Shown one piece after another: positions 4,858 through 7,231 of a stretch of DNA of 7,231 nt. Under the pieces are notes generated by a model, which ran no database searches, had not been told where the DNA came from, and worked only from the letters and a program-made list of their open reading frames with translations. The stretch lies in assembly GCA_947373775.1 (NCBI GenBank), contig CANBZE010000092.1, positions 1 through 7,231 of the forward strand. Direction: 5' to 3'. The position numbers and the translations under genes were made by a program. Source of the stretch: Alphaproteobacteria bacterium (GTDB lineage: Bacteria > Pseudomonadota > Alphaproteobacteria > Micropepsales > Micropepsaceae). Each line of letters opens with the position of its first letter. Position 1 is the first letter of the stretch.

Positions 4858-6045
4858 CTACTGGTTCGCGATCTTGACTTCATCCCCATCCCGCAGCGCA
4901 TCCGCCGGGTTGTCGATGATGCGGTCTTTGGGGCTGATACCCCCGCCCACATCGACCGAAGCGCCCATGTCGCGGGAGATGATGACGGTCTTGAGCTTGA
5001 CGTGGTTTGTGGCGTCCACCGTCGCCACCTGCATGCCTTCGTCGCGGAACATCAGGGCGGTGGCGGGCACGCGGATGCCATTGGCCCCCGCCGGCAGGGG
5101 GAATTTCACTTCCGCATAGGCGCCCGGCTGCAGGGCATTGTCGGTATTATCCAGCCCGAACTGCACCAGCACCGTGCCGGTCGAACTGGCCACCGCGCCG
5201 GCGCTGGCCACCAGGCTGGCGTGGAACACCCGGCCCGGATGCTGCGGCACCGAGAAGGTCACATCCATGTCCGGGCGAATGTAAGACGCATAATTCTGCG
5301 GCACCCGCACATAGATGCGCAGCTTGGTCAGGTCCGAGACCGTGAACAGCGCGGTCGAGGCGGGTGTACCGACTGTGACCAGCGCGCCCACATCCACGGC
5401 GCGGCTGGTGATCACGCCGTCAAACGGCGCTACCAGACGGCGGAAGTTTTCCTGCGAGGAGACGCTGTACAGCCCGGCCTTGGCCGCGGCGACGGCCGCG
5501 TTCTTGGCGGCGAGATCGGCGTCCTTTTCATCCTTGGACTGGCGGGCCACCGCACCCTGCGCGAACAGCGCGTCATAGCGTCGGGCCGTGGCTTCGGAGA
5601 GTTTCTGGGCGGCGATGGCGTTGACCAGGTTGGCGCGGCCTTGCGCCGACTGGCCGGCCAGATCGGGCGTATCCAGTTCGGCCAGCAACTGCCCCTTCTT
5701 CACCGGTGCGCCGATGTCGAAGTACCACTTTTTCACATAGCCGCTGACCTGGGCATAGATCGGGGCGGTGGTGAAGGCCTGCACATCGCCCGGCAAGGTG
5801 AGCGTGCTGCCGGCCTTGGCGCCTTTGAGCTTGATGATCTGCACCGTCGGCACCGCCTGGGCGTCGGTCCAGGCGGCGGTGTTGTAATTCTTGTACATCC
5901 GCCAGCCGATGCCCAGCACGGCGATCGCGATCGCCGCGACAACGGCGATCTTGCCCCAGCGCTTGAGGCCAGGGGGCGCGCTATGGCGCAGCAGCGCCTC
6001 GGGCGCGGGATCAATTGGCCCCGCGTCGGGATTCTTGTCAGGCAT
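4858..6045 (-). CDS. RND efflux pump periplasmic adaptor (membrane fusion protein, HlyD/AcrA type)
   Basis: The 395-residue adaptor links an inner-membrane RND permease to an outer-membrane channel. A cytoplasmic tail of about 30 residues precedes a single membrane anchor (about 31-50, 'KIAVVAAIAIAVLGIGW'). The first half of the lipoyl domain is at about 94-129 ('APIYAQVSGYVKKWYFDIGA', then 'GQLLAELDTPDL') and the second half at about 195-215 ('LVAPFDGVITSRAVDVGALV'). Between them lies a short alpha-hairpin rich in Ala, Gln and Lys. Beta-barrel and membrane-proximal domains follow ('LRIYVRVPQNYASYIRPDMD', 'NALQPGAYAEVKF', 'GIRVPATALMF'). There is no lipobox; it is held by the N-terminal helix. 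The start at 6045 overlaps the permease stop by 8 bases (ATGCCTGA), and GGAGAGG lies just upstream; the frame stays open to 6120 but that part overlaps the permease. The substrate cannot be told from the sequence. Confidence 0.9.
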   Translation of the reverse strand: MPDKNPDAGPIDPAPEALLRHSAPPGLKRWGKIAVVAAIAIAVLGIGWRMYKNYNTAAWTDAQAVPTVQIIKLKGAKAGSTLTLPGDVQAFTTAPIYAQVSGYVKKWYFDIGAPVKKGQLLAELDTPDLAGQSAQGRANLVNAIAAQKLSEATARRYDALFAQGAVARQSKDEKDADLAAKNAAVAAAKAGLYSVSSQENFRRLVAPFDGVITSRAVDVGALVTVGTPASTALFTVSDLTKLRIYVRVPQNYASYIRPDMDVTFSVPQHPGRVFHASLVASAGAVASSTGTVLVQFGLDNTDNALQPGAYAEVKFPLPAGANGIRVPATALMFRDEGMQVATVDATNHVKLKTVIISRDMGASVDVGGGISPKDRIIDNPADALRDGDEVKIANQ

Positions 6046-7231
6046 AAGCCTCTCCAGATTGGGCGGGCGGCCGAGCCACCGCTGACCCCTCTTTATTTTG
6101 ACGTGCCGCCCTGCGGCCATGAATGATGCTGAACACCACCGGCACGAATATCAAGGTGGCGATGGTGGCAAAAAGCAATCCGCCAATGACGGCGCGGCCC
6201 AGGGGGGCGTTCTGCTCGCCGCCTTCGCCAAGGCCCAGCGCCATGGGCGCCATGCCGATGATCATCGCCAGTGCCGTCATGCAGACCGGGCGGAAGCGGG
6301 TGAAGCCGGCTTCCACCGCCGCCAGCATCGCATCGCCATGATGGGCCAGCCGCTCGCGCGCGAACGAGATCACCAGGATGGAGTTGGCCGTCGCCACGCC
6401 CATGCACATGATGGCGCCGGTCAGCGCCGGCACCGACAAGGTCGTTCCGGTGGTGAACAGCATCCAGACGATGCCGGCCAAAGCGGCGGGCAGGGCGGTG
6501 ATGATGACAAAGGGATCGGTCCAGGACTGGAAGTTCACCACGATCAGAAGATAGATCAGCACCACCGCCGCCAGCAGGCCATAGAACAGGCCAGAGAAGG
6601 CCGTGTTCATGATCTGGATCTGGCCGCGCAGGACCACGGTGGCGCCGCGTGGCAGGTATTTCATGTTGGCGTCGATGACCTTCTGCACATCCTTGGCCAC
6701 CGCGCCCATGTCGCGATCCTGGTTGGTGGCGAACACATCGATGGTGGGCAGGATGTTGTAATGGGTCACTACCGAATTGCCCTGGCTGCGGCTGATGCGG
6801 CTGAGCCCGCCCAACACCTGGGAACTGCCGCCGGTCGTGCCGGTGACGGGCAGATTCTGCAGCGCCTCCAGGGAATCGATTTTGTACTCCGGCGTCTGCG
6901 CCTGCATGTTGTAGGACACGCCGTTCTTGGGATTGAGCCAGAAGTTCGGCGCCGATTGCGAGGTGCCGGCCAACGCCGTGCCCAGCGCATTGGTGACGTC
7001 GCGTTCGGTCAGGCCAAGCTGGGCCATGCGGCCGCGGTCGGCATTGACGTTCAGCACCGGCTGGCTGCGTGACTGCTGCATGCGGCCATCCACCAGCCCC
7101 GGAATGCTGCGGATCTCGCGCAGGATGCGGAAGCCGAACGCTTCGGTGGCGTCATGGTCGGTGCCGGTAATCTGCACATCCAGCGCCGACGGCTGGCCGA
7201 AGTTCAGGATCTGGCTGGTGATGTCGGGCGG
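6038..7231 (-). CDS. RND-family efflux permease, C-terminal part (5' end outside window)
   Basis: The frame is open from the right edge of the window and gives the last 397 residues of a protein that is normally about 1000-1050 residues. The start of this part is the second periplasmic porter domain ('PSALDVQITGTDHDATEAF', 'LGLTERDVTNALGTALAG'). The second membrane half follows: 'AFSGLFYGLLAAVVLIYLLI', 'PFVIITALPAALAGIVWMLF', the family segment 'GAIMCMGVATANSILVISFA', 'AAVEAGFTRFRPVCMTALAM', 'GMAPMALGLGEGGEQNAPLG' and 'GGLLFATIATLIFVPVVFSI'. The protein uses proton motive force to move substrates from the periplasm or inner membrane through its adaptor to an outer-membrane channel. The proton-relay aspartates of TM4 lie upstream of the window. 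The adaptor gene follows with an 8-base overlap; this order (permease before adaptor) is the reverse of the common acrA-acrB layout. No outer-membrane factor is seen downstream. Confidence 0.92.
   Translation of the reverse strand, partial: PPDITSQILNFGQPSALDVQITGTDHDATEAFGFRILREIRSIPGLVDGRMQQSRSQPVLNVNADRGRMAQLGLTERDVTNALGTALAGTSQSAPNFWLNPKNGVSYNMQAQTPEYKIDSLEALQNLPVTGTTGGSSQVLGGLSRISRSQGNSVVTHYNILPTIDVFATNQDRDMGAVAKDVQKVIDANMKYLPRGATVVLRGQIQIMNTAFSGLFYGLLAAVVLIYLLIVVNFQSWTDPFVIITALPAALAGIVWMLFTTGTTLSVPALTGAIMCMGVATANSILVISFARERLAHHGDAMLAAVEAGFTRFRPVCMTALAMIIGMAPMALGLGEGGEQNAPLGRAVIGGLLFATIATLIFVPVVFSIIHGRRAARQNKEGSAVARPPAQSGEAYA

Noticed and set aside
4819..6126. Long plus-strand open frame (435 codons) opposite the adaptor gene
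   Set aside because: It is an antisense shadow produced by GC-rich codon use; the translation is rich in His, Arg and Gly without a domain, while the minus strand encodes a complete adaptor.
6098..7072. Long plus-strand open frame (324 codons) opposite the RND permease
   Set aside because: It is an antisense shadow; the minus strand has diagnostic RND membrane motifs.

Overview
The window is GC-rich, densely coded DNA, most probably from an alphaproteobacterium. This rests on the mix of a TonB-dependent receptor, a Flp-type pilin remnant, a PilZ protein, an HpnL-like flippase and an RND pump. Nothing in the window fixes the genus. Both ends cut through genes.

Left part (1-1554). The plus strand ends a TonB-dependent outer-membrane receptor (1-645). 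A small PilZ-domain protein runs convergently towards it (740-1081, minus). Just upstream of the PilZ gene, on the same strand, is a broken Flp pilin gene (1113-1281). Its N-terminal half and its hydrophobic C-terminal half are both recognisable but lie in different frames, about 5 bases having been lost over the conserved Glu-Tyr-Gly. The next 320 bases hold no intact gene. They contain a TTAA-N6-TTAA palindrome and a start-less open segment on the minus strand. The first 14 codons of that segment match codons 282-295 of the flippase gene on the other side of the regulatory pair.

Centre (1555-3244). A BlaI/MecI-type repressor and a BlaR1/MecR1-type M56 membrane metallopeptidase overlap by 8 bases. 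In front of them is a perfect ATACA-CA-TGTAT operator and a second, weaker copy. This looks like a self-regulated sensor-protease/repressor switch. No beta-lactamase gene is present. The periplasmic C-terminus of the M56 protein does not resemble a penicillin-binding sensor; it looks more like an LptA/OstA-type beta domain, which suggests an envelope signal other than beta-lactam.

Right part (3264-7231, all minus strand, probably one transcription direction). In transcription order: the C-terminal part of an RND efflux permease, its periplasmic adaptor (8-base overlap with the permease), an FKBP-type prolyl isomerase lipoprotein, a cluster of palindromes (4230-4321), and an LPG-synthase-TM/HpnL-like membrane protein. 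The flippase gene is convergent with the blaI-blaR1 pair, with only 19 bases between their stop codons.

The most notable observations are the decayed flp gene next to pilZ, the blaI-blaR1 module bracketed by two directly oriented 42-base copies of flippase coding sequence, the unusual sensor domain, and the palindrome cluster. I see no convincing entirely new system. The M56 sensor with its unusual C-terminal domain is the best candidate for undescribed biology.
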